A stretch of 64,000 nucleotides of DNA from Zygaena filipendulae (GCA_907165275.2 OU015650.1:2944001-3008000), one strand, 5' to 3'; positions 33,111-44,103 are shown, numbered from the stretch's first letter. Notes: a model not told the origin generated them from the letters alone. Made by a program: numbers and translations.

Positions 33111-33638
33111 GACTGCTGTTGATGATATTGACTCTTGGCTTGCATTGAAGAACGAGTGACATTTGGAGGAGGTTTGTTTACTGTTTGGGGCGGAATTTCT
33201 TTAGAAGCAAAAACTGATCTTCAGTTCGAATCCGGACCTCGTCTAGGCAATCTGACTGTGCAAAGATACATCCTAGTGGTGCTAGAACAACATGTCATGC
33301 CATACGCTGGATTTGTAGGTGACGGATTCACGCTAATGCAGGACAACGCCCGACCATATACGGCCGCTTTTTTCCAGTACTTGCGGGAGGTGGGAATTCT
33401 TGTTATGGACTGGCCAACAAGGAGCCCTGATCTTAATCCCACTGAACATCTGTGGGATGAGTTAAAGAGATGGGTCAGGGCCAGGAGTCAGTCCCTAGAA
33501 ACCCTCCAGGAACTAAAGGTGGTTATTCAAGAGGAGTGGGAAGGTATACCTCAAGAGTTTATAAAAACATTAATACGCTCTATGAAAAACAGGATGGACG
33601 CTGCAATAAGGGCATGTGGTGAGAATACGAGCTACTGA
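33111..33638 (+). pseudogene. Tc1-family transposase, N-terminally deleted
   Basis: From about 33135 the frame is open for 167 codons and shows VTFGGG, VWGGIS, MQDNARPYTA and MDWPTRSPDLNPTEHLWD, the catalytic-core signatures of Tc1 transposases (DDE superfamily). The second catalytic Asp (QDNARP) and the Glu (PTEHLWD) are separated by 33 residues, one fewer than the usual 34 of Tc1. The helix-turn-helix domain and the first catalytic Asp are absent. Just upstream the same frame has three stops (33126-33137 region), so it cannot make an active enzyme. The stop at 33636 overlaps an AATAAA signal. DNA cutting and rejoining is the ancestral role. Confidence 0.9.
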
Positions 33639-33808
33639 ATAAAGTTTTTTTGGCAATTTCATTAATTTTAGCATCAATAATTAAGCTATTCTGACTGTTT
33701 TTGTTTTTCAGTCTGTAAAATCAATAAATTAGAATCTGTCACAGCAAAAAATAGCCAAATGTAACCTCAAACTGACATTTAACAAACAAGGTTTAAAGTT
33801 ATTATTAA

Positions 33809-34288
33809 CTAGCTGACTCCCGCGGTTTCACCTGCGATAATTGCGAAATACTCGCGGGAATTCCGGGACAAAAAGTACCCTATGTCACTCAGGATCACTT
33901 TAGCTTTCTATAAGTGAAAGAATTTTCAAAATCGGTTCAGTAGATCCAGAGATTATAACCTCACAAACTCAGGAGTTCCCGGGGAAATCCCGGGATAAAA
34001 AGTATCCTATGTCACCCAGGATCACTGCAGTTTTTTAAAAGTGAAAGAATTTTTAAAATCGGTTCAGTAGATCCAGAGATTACCCACTACAATCTCACAA
34101 ACTCACGAACTCACAAACTCCGAAATTCCTGAGGGAGTTCTGGAATAAAAAGTACCCTATATCACTATGGATCACTGCAGCTCCCTATAAAAGAAAGAAT
34201 TTTCAAAATTGGTTCAGTAGATCCAGAGATTACCCCCTACAACGCCACAAACTCACAAACTTTTGGTCTTTCTAATATAAGTATAGAT
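33809..34288 (-). mobile_element. Helitron with internal triplication, nested in the Tc1 relic
   Basis: It opens CTAGCTGACTCCCGCGG on the plus strand. Three tandem units (about 33844-33970, 33971-34120, 34121-34262) each carry a GGAATTCC-like block, 'gataaaaagtaccctat', 'gtgaaagaattttcaaaat' and 'cggttcagtagatccagaga', then ACAAACTCAC. Single-unit relatives are at 24935 and 57640. It ends TCTAATATAAGTATAGA. Confidence 0.85.
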
Positions 34289-34603
34289 TAACTGTAGTTT
34301 TTTATCTATCCTATTCTGAAACAAAGCGTACGGCGTTGGTCGATTTTTTTGCACGCAAGTTTAGTTTAAATATTCACTAAGAATATATTTTATTAATACA
34401 ATATTACGGTCAGTGGGATAAATACGCGGATTATTTATTATCAATACCGAGAATTTAATAATTAGCAGTGAAGCCGGTAAAAGTGATTATAGTATGTTTC
34501 ACACTGTTAGGATAGGTACGTGATCGAATCCATGTATGTGGATACAAGCTTAAATTTGTTAATCATTATGAGATTAGAAGAGGTAGGTAAGTATTATACA
34601 TTA

Positions 34604-34826
34604 CTAGTTGTGGCCCGCGGTTTCACCCACGTCAATTTCAGAGTTCCCGTGGGAATTCCGGGATAAAAAGTACCCTATTTGATGTATAAGCTGTATTATT
34701 GTAAAGTTTCATTTAAATACATCTGGTAGTTTTTGCGTGAAAGATTAACAAACATCCATCCATCCATCAATCCATCCATCCATCCATACATACTTACAAA
34801 CTTTCGCGTTTATAATATTAGTAGGA
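34604..34826 (-). mobile_element. intact 223-bp Helitron (Lep1-like)
   Basis: CTAG at 34604-34607 and TCCTACTAATATTATAAACG read from the minus strand at 34826, inserted between A and T. It has a hairpin GCCCGCGGTTTCACCCACG and a (CATC)n tract. Its length is exactly that of the 41825 copy. Confidence 0.92.
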
Positions 34827-35160
34827 TTACAGATGGAGCTTTTCCGAAATCGAAAAATAACACTCAATGTGTGAGTGTATTATCTCTATGATGTCGAATA
34901 TTTATTAATTTAGAACCATTAATATAATGTTTAGAACGTAATCTATGTAAGCTAACTCTAGCAGGATTTTACTCACGTCAGTATTCGAATTTCTTCAAAC
35001 TCCCTCTGTTTCGGAATAAAAATATACTATGTTACTCAGCAATCTAGAGCTCCATCAATGAAAGATAGATTTTAGGATCGGTTCAATACTTAGATTAAAA
35101 CAAAAAGGGCGGGTTCAACAGTATCATAGATTACACCTTTATCATAGTTTGTATATTTTA

Positions 35161-35344
35161 CTAGCTGTGTCCCGCGGTTTCAACTGCGCGCGTTTCGGAA
35201 TTCCCGCAGGAACTCCCCTTTCAACTTTTTTTACAAACATTTTCCTGACAAAAACGAACTCAAAAAAAGGATTATCCAATTTGGTGCAGTCGTCTGGAAG
35301 TTATGCGGTCACATACCTACATTTAGGCGATTCATTTTTATTTA
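35161..35344 (-). mobile_element. Helitron, 'aatttggtgcagtcgtctgg' subfamily
   Basis: CTAGCTGTGTCCCGCGG end, then a body unlike the other copies ('ttacaaacattttcctgaca', 'caatttggtgcagtcgtctg'). Parts resemble 36871-37128 read in reverse. The 5' terminus is uncertain. Confidence 0.7.
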
Positions 35345-35786
35345 CATTACCTAGATGTATTTTCATCGAAGTGGACGTCTATCAACTGGTATGATTATCA
35401 TGATGCTGATTTCAGATTCCAATAAGTATAATATTGGTACACCAAAATGTTCCAGATCACCAAAATCACAAGAAGCTGTGTGTAGGTACAATCCAACGTG
35501 ACTAAAAAATTGGAAAGACCTCCTTTATTATATAGAATGTCTTTGGGATAACAGCTTACTCTATAATATTCCATAATGTGACAAGGAATTCACTTGAAAC
35601 AATAATAAAATTCCCCTGGCGCCAAGCGCCTGCCCAAATCGGATGTCCACATAGCGTTACAAGAAGGTTACAAGTGATGTTTTTTTATGCAAGCGCTTTC
35701 ACGGGTCAGATTATAGCCAAATGACATTAATTTTGCACCCATATGTCTTGTTTGCTTCAAAAACAAAATTAAAAGTAAATCGATTG
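35345..35786. other. unassigned DNA
   Basis: No gene. The part next to 35787 may be diverged CRE-element sequence. Confidence 0.35.
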
Positions 35787-35978
35787 CTTTCACGTGACGT
35801 CATTAGGTACCCGGTGCAGTTTGTACGAGGCTTATACTAGTTAATGGCGTCACGCGTCCACCACCCTAAACTTGCGCTTTAACTATGTATATTTTTTTAT
35901 TCATTTAAAGCGAAGAATACGTGTCTATTATTTATTTATTAGAATTTTGATTTTCATAAGTCGTTAACATCCCTATTG
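35787..35978 (-). mobile_element. CRE-bearing TIR element, partial
   Basis: CACGTGACGTCATTAGG at its left, GGCGTCACGCG, 'cctaaacttgcgctttaact', AGAATTTTGATTTTCATAAG, and the terminal ACATCCCTATTG. The first palindrome keeps TGACGTCA. Confidence 0.65.
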
Positions 35979-36696
35979 TATGGCGAATTATACGAACAAG
36001 AAATACATGCTCCACAGTGTACTTACTAGCAACTGAACACACCTCGATTCTAACGATAAGCGCGTATAAGTAAGGCGGATGCAAGCGAGGACGTCTGTTA
36101 TACCAAAAAAAGCAATGCAAAAGTGAACGGTGTAGTATTAAATGAGTTGAAACCATTGTTCAATTATCCAAGTTTCATGCGGCTAAAGGTCGTTGCGATG
36201 GATCCGATGAACTACATAGTTCCTTATATATGTATGCAGATTAATCTACAAATAAATAAATACATAAGCTTGTCGGTCCAAGATTGCTCCCTTGGAGAAC
36301 CCAATAGATGTACTGGGTGTACGGGTGAAAAAGGGACTTATTCAAAACCTCGATTACTCATGATTACAAATAAAAAAACAACATCGTTATATAACAGAAA
36401 AAACCTTTAATATGACTTTTTAATTAGATTTATCGGCGCACCAGCAGCTACACAAAGGAAAAAGGCGATTTGTTTCAAAGTTTCAAAAGTAAAAAAAAAA
36501 AAAAATTAAAACTACAATTTTTCCTTAACTAAGGTTCAAGTTAAGCTCGTATGCAGATATTTTAGTATTTAAACGAGCAATGGTCATCTAGTTACTTTGT
36601 GTGTAATTAAAATCTTAAAGACAGTATGATATTTGTTAGAAATCTACGAGTTTTGTACTATCCGAATGAGTCCTTGTAAATGACTCCTGCGTTACG
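35979..36696. other. unassigned DNA
   Basis: A 95-codon plus frame (36123-36410) overlaps a minus frame. Neither has motifs. Confidence 0.35.
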
Positions 36697-36847
36697 GTGG
36701 GTACAGATTATGTAACATATCCACATCATGTAACATTGTTATACAACATTGCAACATAAAACAAGACTACACATAGAATAACAATGCAATATAACAATGT
36801 TATATAACCATTGTCGTTTCTCGTTCTTCAGTGCTATGCTACCCACA
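36697..36847. mobile_element. inverted-repeat element, imperfect
   Basis: Outer GTGGGTAC and GCTACCCAC are inverted. Inside, AACATTGTTATA and TATAACAATGTT form a second inverted pair. Could be a degraded MITE. Confidence 0.4.
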
Positions 36848-36940
36848 GTCGCCGCTAAGAGGACGTTTCACTAGCTGCAGCAGCAACAAAAGAAAATTAA
36901 AAAAAACGCTAAAATGTTAACAACAATATATAAAAATGAA

Positions 36941-37227
36941 TCCCAATTTCCCTTGGTCACGGCATCACGCATGAACGGCTGTACCAATTTGACTAATTCT
37001 TTTTTTGTTGTGTTTGTTATTGTAAGGAGAAGAAGAATATGAAATAATTTTGAAGTTTCTGCGGGAATTCCGAAACTCACGCGGGTGTATCTCCGAAACC
37101 ATTGGACCGATTTTGACAGGACTTTCACTTGCTTATTAGCTGATGTTATAGGGAGTAAATTAGGCTACTTTGGACTTCCTGCGTGTATTTTGTAACGCAC
37201 GCGGGTGGAACCTCGGGGCACAGCTAG
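36941..37227 (+). mobile_element. Helitron, 'cacggcatcacg' subfamily, both ends
   Basis: TCCCAATTTCCCTTGGTCAC head, 'ggcatcacgcatgaacggct', 'ctccgaaaccattggaccga', 'atagggagtaaattaggcta', CTAG at 37224-37227. Confidence 0.88.
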
Positions 37228-37490
37228 TGACACAATAATATTCAAACAACAACCATTTTTTTTTAAGTCAATTGACATTTCCATCGAAACACCTAAGGAA
37301 ATCATCTGAAGTTTGAAGTGTTTCCTTACGTCAGTAATTTGTACATTTATAACCATTCCGCTAAGGATACATTCAATAATAATCACCGGAGCTTTCTCTT
37401 ACGCACCGTCAAGTCAAGGAAAGACCTCCACTAACTGAGATATTTTTATCACTAAAGTTTTATATCTTTAAAGATTTTAAATTTTTTTTT

Positions 37491-37620
37491 GATAAGATAA
37501 GATAAGATACACTTTATTTAACAAAGTAACACATACACCATGCAACAACTATTTGATAATTTAAAGATAAATAAAACTATGTGGTGCAGTGCCTTGCTAA
37601 AAGGGACTCCACTCAGCATT
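37491..37620 (-). mobile_element. LINE 3' end with (TTATC)n tail
   Basis: The minus strand ends GTTAAATAAAGTG and then TATCTTATCTTATC, an architecture like the 16879 copy but with a different body ('gtggtgcagtgccttgct'). Confidence 0.5.
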
Positions 37621-37643
37621 TGCTGTGACCGCATAATAGGTGA

Positions 37644-37965
37644 TAATGGGGATGTTGACTACTTTTGAAAATCAAAATTCTAATTAGTCCATCAGTTAGA
37701 AAATAAAAAAACAATATACACGTATTTTTTGCTTTTTCAAATAAATTAATATATACAGAGATAAAGCGCATTAAAGTTTAGAGTGAGGGGGGTCGTGACG
37801 TCACTAACCGCTAAAACCGCCATACAAACTGTCAGAATAGTGACGTCACGCGAAATTTCAACTCAATATATCGCCGTTATTTTTTGATTACGTAAAAAAA
37901 GAAAAAATACGTGGCCAATATTTTTTATTAATCTACAAGACGGACTAAAAATTAAAAATTAATTC
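37644..37965 (+). mobile_element. CRE-bearing TIR element, well-preserved copy
   Basis: Left terminus TAATGGGGATGTTGACTA, then 'ctaattagtccatcagttag', 'gataaagcgcattaaagttt', two GTGACGTCAC palindromes at 37795-37804 and 37840-37849, 'caatatatcgccgttatttt', and 'aatctacaagacggactaaa'. The right terminal repeat is lost. Confidence 0.75.
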
Positions 37966-38176
37966 AAACACGCTTTGAATATTTACAACAGCTTTTTGGT
38001 ATCTTTAAGTTTATCTTATTTCTTTATTTAATAAAAAAACAATTAATAATACATGTTTAATGTGTTTAAATATATAATATATGTTAACATACATTTTATG
38101 TAATACAAAATTATGTAATATTATGTTTAACGTTATGTTAATGTGTATAATAACAGTATTTCCAAGTTTCATGCAT

Positions 38177-38322
38177 TATAATAATAATAATAATAATAAA
38201 CTCTTTATTGAACACCACTTATCTATACACAAATACAATAAACAATTACAAAAACAAGGTGGAACAATCGGCGGTCTTATCGCTCAGAGCGATCTCTTCC
38301 AGACAACCATAGGGTGCATAGG
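38177..38322 (-). mobile_element. LINE 3' end with (ATT)n tail
   Basis: Minus-strand sense: 'tggttgtctggaagagatcg', 'ataagaccgccgattgttcc', TTCAATAAAGAG then TTATTATTATTATTAT. Same 3' plan as 16879. Confidence 0.65.
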
Positions 38323-39304
38323 AAAAATTATAATCTAGAAGGAAGGCGGTGTTATAATATATATATAATAATACGCATTATATTATATGGTTTGCGGTTG
38401 TACGCACGACACACCCGCCGTCTTTACTGAAGGTAGAGTTTCATTTGACCACTGCACTTGGGCTTGATGGAATAATTTAAATAAGAAATTGTCTATATGA
38501 CAATAAATTTTAGTCAACTTTCAGCTCTATTTTTATTTACATAGAGTTTTTATAATAGAATTGGGTTGGAAAATATTATAGAAAAATTATTCAAGTGATA
38601 AGTACATGCCAAAATACGTGACATTAGCGAACCCACGTACGAGCGCGTAATATTTTCAATACTATCATTACTTCTTTGTGTATAATACATTAAAGTTAAA
38701 TGCGTAAAATAGCATTATTAACAAAAGATTGTTTCAACTCTAAATCTATGCGAATATGAACGAATTTGTGTTCGGGAAGCACGTAGAGTTAAGACGTTAT
38801 TGTTCCGAATAGAAATGCGTGCACTACCTCATGGTAGGACCTTGACAGGGACGTGGAAAAGTATCATCTGTGTGTCGAATTTGTGAAGCTGTTTTGATCT
38901 TTGAACTCTTAGCTTTAAATGTGGATTTTGATTGAAACCATTCTGTTGGTTAATTCGTATTCGTTGTAAAAGTGATGGTCGAAGTTAGAACCTTGACTGA
39001 AGTAGGACGTTGTTCTGTTACCACATAGGGCCTAAATACTGAACAGGCTTGGTCTGTGCTGTCATTTTCTGGACGCTAAAATGTGGTTGGTAACAAAATA
39101 CGGCACAGCTTTTCGTACAATACATAGGTATTGGGCACAGTTACAATCTACCGACTTGTCACAAAAAATAAAACAGATTAAAAAATTCAACATGGTGCAG
39201 TAACTGTAGACAAGTATCACTGTGTGTTTTAATGGCAAAAGCACATTAAGTGATTTATGTAGGTAGATTATAAAGCTAAAATGTATGTCTACTGCAATAT
39301 CTTT
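38323..39304. other. unassigned DNA
   Basis: No gene or repeat end recognised. A minus frame at 39062-39364 lacks motifs. Confidence 0.4.
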
Positions 39305-39484
39305 TGTACTATAAAGAGGAAATATTTGATTTTTTGTTTGTTTGTTTGTTACGATTTGATTCAAAAACTATTGGACCGATTTCAAAAATTAGAATGTTAC
39401 ATTATGCCTGAGTAACATATTATATTCCAGAATTCCTGGGGGAACTCCAAAGTTAACGCGGGTGAAACCGCGGGGGACAGCTAG
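39305..39484 (+). mobile_element. Helitron, CTAG intact
   Basis: TTTGTTTGTTTGTTACGATT, 'aaaaactattggaccgattt', 'ggaactccaaagttaacgcg', GGTGAAACCGCGGGGGACAG then CTAG at 39481-39484. Confidence 0.85.
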
Positions 39485-39487
39485 TAG

Positions 39488-39642
39488 AATTATAAAGAGG
39501 TAAAGTTTTTAAGTTTGGATTGCCATTACAGTACCGATTTTAATAATTCTAAGCTACAAGAAGCTACACTATCTCCGTGTTATAGGACTTTTTAGAGTTC
39601 CCGAGAGATTCTCGAAATTCATGCGGTTGAAACAGGTGAAGG
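39488..39642 (+). mobile_element. Helitron, strongly decayed tandem neighbour
   Basis: It begins four bases after the previous CTAG with AATTATAAAGAGG, echoing the head of the preceding copy. 'agagttcccgagagattctcg' and 'atgcggttgaaacaggtgaa' are the worn hairpin region. Confidence 0.5.
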
Positions 39643-39904
39643 GTAAATTATAAATGACGTTGTTAAAAATTTTGAAAAAACTAATAACAGTAATACTTGG
39701 AATATTTTCACTAAGCGCCAATATCTTTCCGCTTTTTACAATTGAATTTATCGTTGATACGAAGTTTTTTGTTGCCGAATAATGTCACATACACAAGAAG
39801 ATCACAAGACTTAAGTTTCAATAACAAATACTAAATGCCTAATAGTTATATCCAAGAAATGGTGATGAATGTACAGCGAACTCTGTGCCATCTATACAAA
39901 GAAC

Positions 39905-40310
39905 TACTATATAAAGAAGAGTAGCCAACCACAAAAAAAGTTTTAAAAATTCTTTTCTGTCTGTCTGTCTGTCTGTCTGTTCGCGATTATCTCCGAATCT
40001 ATCATATTTGTAGATAATATTAGTAAATTAATATTAATATTAAGATTGTATTATGCCATAGTGTATAGATGTTTGTTCTCAACAACAATGTAACAAGAGA
40101 GGCGATTTGGCGAACACTGTAAGCCTATCTTGTTTTGAATAAATAAATAAATAAATAAATCTACTGAACGGATTGACATGCGGTTGTTACAGGTAGATTA
40201 AGCTTAGCCTGGAGCTACATATAGGTTTTATTGAATTTAAATCGGATGTCGGGAAAAAAAGTTGTTATATGAAAACGTTTCACGCGGGTAAAACCGCGGG
40301 GCACATCTAG
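39905..40310 (+). mobile_element. Helitron, 'ctactgaacggattg' subfamily, split by a retro-insert
   Basis: 'agagtagccaaccacaaaaa', (CTGT)n at 39957-39980, TCGCGATTATCTCCGAATCT, insert, CTACTGAACGGATTGACATG, 'cggatgtcgggaaaaaaagt', CTAG at 40307-40310. Confidence 0.88.
40002..40163 (+). mobile_element. retro-insert with (AAAT)n tail and AATCTA duplication
   Basis: The insert separates CCGAATCTA from CTACTGAACGG and is flanked by AATCTA on both sides (39996-40001 and 40158-40163). It ends TTTTGAATAAATAAATAAAT. 'aacaagagaggcgatttggc' is part of its body. A 5'-truncated LINE or SINE. Confidence 0.7.
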
Positions 40311-41824
40311 TCATAAATAAGTTTACGATCTTTAATGTCGGTAATGTCAGTAATGCAATAAATACCCTTGAAATACTAATTATATTGATCGATGTTTGTT
40401 CACGGTTATTAAGAATAGCTATTTATAATGATAGAGTAGGTAATAGAGTATAGAATGACACACGTACCTGCATCCGTCGTTTTATGATTCTGTGGTGGAC
40501 GGATACAGGGCCGAAAGGACGTCCAGAGGCTATGGTTGACCTGCATGTCTTCGAGATACCGATTCTATCTATAAATACGTTCATAACACACGAAAATCTA
40601 TATGCAGGTAGGTATAGAAAATCTATAGTAAAATTCTTACTAGAGATGAGCCTGTAAGTACGTTGAAGACATTTAAAAGAAAATAAAACAATGGCCTTAA
40701 AGGTCGACAAATACTAAGGTAAGTGGTGGTGAAAAGGCAGTGAAAGAAAATGAAGATGAAGTAAAAAAAAAATTATCATTTGGTCTTAGACTATGCTCCA
40801 GCTTCCCGCTGGGCAAGGTGGTATGCCCGGGGAACCGCGGCTCCGACTGTAGAGCGGTGGTTTATTCACTATATGACCGACAACCTTCTTTGCTCATATG
40901 TCATAACGCGCGTCTCAAAAACACAATCCCAAACACCCCAGATGTCAAAATATTAGAAATTTGGCAATTTTTGTGGCGCGTTATATCATAACGTGACGTG
41001 TTATGGTCATAGTGAATTAGGGCCCAGCACAAAACAAATTAGTGCCAGGTAAGCAGAGCTGTTGAAAAAAGCCAGAAGTAAATGCAATATTAGCTGCCTC
41101 GCAAACAAAACACGCAAAAAAGTGCAAAACAATATGTAAACATATCATACACAGTGTAGATATAGGTTATAAATGAGTCACCTAATTTCTTGAACATTCG
41201 TACAACCCGCACAAAGGATTCCTTGAGATCATTTCATTCACAAAAAACGAGACGGTCTTTGCGTTTGGGGCCCACAAAAATCTATTCCACGCTCACATTC
41301 GCTATTATCTCTTGGTTTGGATTACATTGCTCGCGAATCGTGTGTTTGTTTTACATCCTTACGAATTAAACCGATATGTACACCAAAAGAAATGTTACAG
41401 CAATGTTCTCCACTATTAAGTGAGAAAATGGAGTGTACCTGCTTGTTTATGCGTTTCACGGTGCAGGTTCGTGATAGTCAAGTAAGATTTTAAGTTTTAA
41501 CATACAATGATATATAATTGGTGTCATAGCTTTTTTGTTTATTTACACTGTATTTTATATATTAAGAAAAGGTCGTTCAAAGTTATTTAAGAGGTTCCAT
41601 CACGTCATCATAATATCTTGTATGATATTTCATTTAAAAAGAAATTCAAAAAACATGTAGAATAGGGTAAATAATAGGTTTTGATCATAATTTTGCAATA
41701 TTAAAAACTTGATGGCAAAAAGTTCTAACAAAATGTGCCAATTTTTTTTTTTGCGATTTTCCAATTAAACTCTTTTTATAACGTTTCAATAGGTATTGCA
41801 GTAATATGTAGGACGTAGGTATCA
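40311..41824. other. unassigned DNA
   Basis: A few short frames (40423-40710 minus, 40740-40991 plus) without motifs. 40790-40860 is locally GC-rich. No supported gene. Confidence 0.4.
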
Positions 41825-42047
41825 TCCTACTAATATTATAAATGCGAAAGTTTGTAATTATGTATGGATGGATCGATGGATTGATGGATGTTTGTTACTA
41901 TTTCATGCAAAAACTACTGAATGGATTTAAATGAAACTTTACAACAATATAGCTTATACATCAGATTAATACATAGAGTTCTTTTTATCCCGGAATTCCC
42001 GCGGGAACTCCGATTTTACCGCGGGTGAAACCGCGGGGCACAGCTAG
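41825..42047 (+). mobile_element. intact 223-bp Helitron (Lep1-like), type copy
   Basis: A|TCCTACTAATATTATAAATG at the 5' end. The hairpin CCGCGGGTGAAACCGCGG (42019-42036) stands 7 bp before the terminal CTAG (42044-42047), followed by host T. The TC...CTAG structure, hairpin and A/T target define a Helitron. With no coding capacity, it must have been moved by a Rep/helicase protein made elsewhere. Confidence 0.93.
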
Positions 42048-42175
42048 TCTATAATAATTGGTAGATAGATATGTAAGTATACATATTTTACATAATATTT
42101 TCTGAATGATTAATATTTCAATGAAATACATACCTAACTGTCTAGAATATTATGATTATTTTGCTTAGTAGCGCT

Positions 42176-42285
42176 AGACAGATAGATAAACTTTTTATTG
42201 AACGCTTTATAAATACGGATTGAAAGGGCATTAATCGACAAGGTAATGACGGTAAAACGATAGGCAAAACGTGTCCAAGAAACGT
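42176..42285 (-). mobile_element. LINE 3' end fragment
   Basis: Minus-strand sense ends GTTCAATAAAAAGTTTATCT. Only the tail region is clear. Confidence 0.4.
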
Positions 42286-42290
42286 TACAA

Positions 42291-42580
42291 CTGGACATAG
42301 ATAAGCAATAGTGTGTTAACCCTCACTGGAGAAATTTTGAGTAAATCGTGTTTTAAAAGTAGGAGCGCCATTTTGTGAACATTTTCTTATGTTCAACATT
42401 TCGTTGGCATTTATAAAATATAATAAGTATATAATAAGTTAATAATTGAGAGTTATGGCACGTTTTTTAATTATATAATAAATATATAATTAAAAAACGT
42501 GCCATAACTCTCAATACAGCGTTCTGTATCAATAACTTAATTTTGTGGGTTAACATGTTATTGCTTATCGGTGTCCAACT
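42291..42580. mobile_element. TIR element enclosing a perfect hairpin
   Basis: The left end CTGGACATAGATAAGCAATA continues GTGTGTTAACCC. The right end is the inverted GGGTTAACATGTTATTGCTT then ATCGGTGTCCAA. A separate inverted copy of the left ~75 bp ('cctacttttaaaacacgatt' to 'tctatgtccaatt') is at 57462-57533. No transposase. Confidence 0.65.
42445..42515. repeat. perfect 33-bp inverted repeat, 5-nt loop
   Basis: The left arm starts ATTGAGAGTTATGGCACG and the right arm is its exact complement, centred at 42480. There are no mismatches over 33 pairs. Confidence 0.95.
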
Positions 42581-42967
42581 CTACCGACCGCTTTTTTTCC
42601 ACGCCCTAAGTAGGTAGCTATATCTAAGTTATTCCTTAACTAAATTATTCTAGCTGCTTCATTGTCAAATTCAGTGGGTTCGACTAATAAGGGTCAAGTC
42701 TACAAAATTTCCGCGTAAATTTACGCATGATTCTGAAAATCGTTACCCAACCACAAAATATATTAGAATTTATTTGTCGAAATGCGTCATGAAATGTTTA
42801 GGAAATAATTAACTAGCTTAGGCACGACATAATAAGTATTTAAATTGTGATAATTTTGAGGCGATAGTACCTTCTAAAGTACCTAGTTATTACCCGCGGA
42901 AATTCCGTAGGTACCTACGCCGTTATCCGTTCACGTGAATGTACGAGTTATCGCGTTTATTTTTAAA
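42581..42967. other. unassigned DNA
   Basis: Nothing recognised. Confidence 0.35.
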
Positions 42968-43265
42968 CCAGCTGTGCCCCGCGGTTTCACCCGTATGAAA
43001 CGTTTTTGTATGACAATTTTTTTCCCAACATCCGATTTAAATGAAACAAAGCCTATATGTAGCTCCAGGTTTAGTTTAATCTACCTGTGAAAACCGCATG
43101 AAAATCCGTTCAGTCGGTTCGGAGATTATCGAGAACAGACAGACAGGCAGAAAAGAATTTAAAAAACTCTTTTTTTGTGGTTGGTTACTCTTCTTTTATG
43201 TCAAAATTTGTCAAAACTATTCATCAAGTACAGAATCGCGGATTCTTCTCTTTTATTATAGTATA
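42968..43265 (-). mobile_element. Helitron, 'ctactgaacggattg' subfamily, inverted
   Basis: CCAGCTGTGCCCCGCGG (CTAG decayed to CCAG), 'ttttcccaacatccgattta', 'gaaaatccgttcagtcggtt', 'aacagacagacaggcagaaa', and a 'cgcggattcttctcttttat' 5' part. Confidence 0.8.
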
Positions 43266-43359
43266 TAGATAGATTACTACTTAAATTTAATTTTGGTTCA
43301 ATGTAAACTTGAAAAATGTAAAATTTGCACATCTATTAGGCCAAAAACATGCTTTTATA

Positions 43360-43490
43360 CTAGCTGATGTTCCCCACGTTCACCTTTGTTAGTTTCGGAG
43401 TTTCCACGGAAATCCCGGGATAGAAAGCACCCTACGTACTGCTTTGTATACGTACACCTGACCACGAGGTCAACAATTATGCAAAAGATA
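43360..43490 (-). mobile_element. Helitron 3' half
   Basis: CTAGCTGATGTTCCCCACG, 'gttagtttcggagtttccac', 'gggatagaaagcaccctac'. Truncated at the next Helitron. Confidence 0.7.
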
Positions 43491-43509
43491 ATTACATAAT
43501 ATAAATTAA

Positions 43510-43785
43510 TCCCTATTTCTCTTGGTCACAGCATCATGCGCGAACAGCTGGACCAATTTCGCTAATTCTTTTTTGTTATTATTTTTATTGTAAGAAGAAT
43601 AGACGAAGTTTGGAGTTCCTGCAGGAATTCCGTATCCCACGCGGGTGAATCTCCGAAACGGTTGGACCAATCTTGACGGGACTTTCACTGTTAATATGTG
43701 ATGTTATAAGGAGTAAAAAAGGATACTTTTGGGTTCCTGCGAGAAATCTGAAATTCACACGGGCGAAACCGCGCGGCACAGCTAG
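43510..43785 (+). mobile_element. Helitron, 'cacagcatcatgcg' subfamily, both ends
   Basis: TCCCTATTTCTCTTGGTCAC head, 'gctggaccaatttcgctaat', 'ctccgaaacggttggaccaa', CTAG at 43782-43785. It lies head-to-head with the 43360 fragment. Confidence 0.88.
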
Positions 43786-44001
43786 TCCAGAATAAAGTAT
43801 ACAATGGAAAAGATATAACTACTTATCTACATCGATCGAGATAAAGCAGAATGGTAGAGTCATGCACTGAGGTGAGGTGTACCTACCTGCCGAAATTTCC
43901 TCGCCCACTCTCCTAATAAAATAGGTTGCGTATCCAATGCGAGCGATTTCAGTATGTCACTATTCTTATAAACAGGATGACATTACAAATGGAACGTGAA
44001 T

Positions 44002-44103
44002 CCGCACTCAGAGTCGTTTTAATGATTACTTAATTTTATATAAAGATTTTAAAAACAAAACTGACACACTCCAAGAAGTTCAGTGATTTCATTAATTTAG
44101 TGA
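44002..44103 (+). mobile_element. CCGCACTC MITE, left-half fragment
   Basis: CCGCACTCAGAGTCGTTTTA, then 'aatgattacttaattttata'. Matches the left half of 1090-1326; the right half is missing. Confidence 0.6.

Larger units (their letters stand above)
32961..34361 (+). mobile_element. Tc1-like transposon relic with TIRs and TA duplications
   Basis: The left end CACTTGCGTGCAAAAAAACC (32961 on) is inverted at the right end (34338-34361, AACTTGCGTGCAAAAAAATC on the minus strand). TA dinucleotides flank both ends (32959-32960, 34362-34363), as expected for Tc1/mariner. It holds a broken transposase gene and, at 33809-34288, a Helitron that landed inside it. Without the Helitron it would be about 0.92 kb, shorter than a full Tc1 element. 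The N-terminal part of the transposase is missing. Confidence 0.85.
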
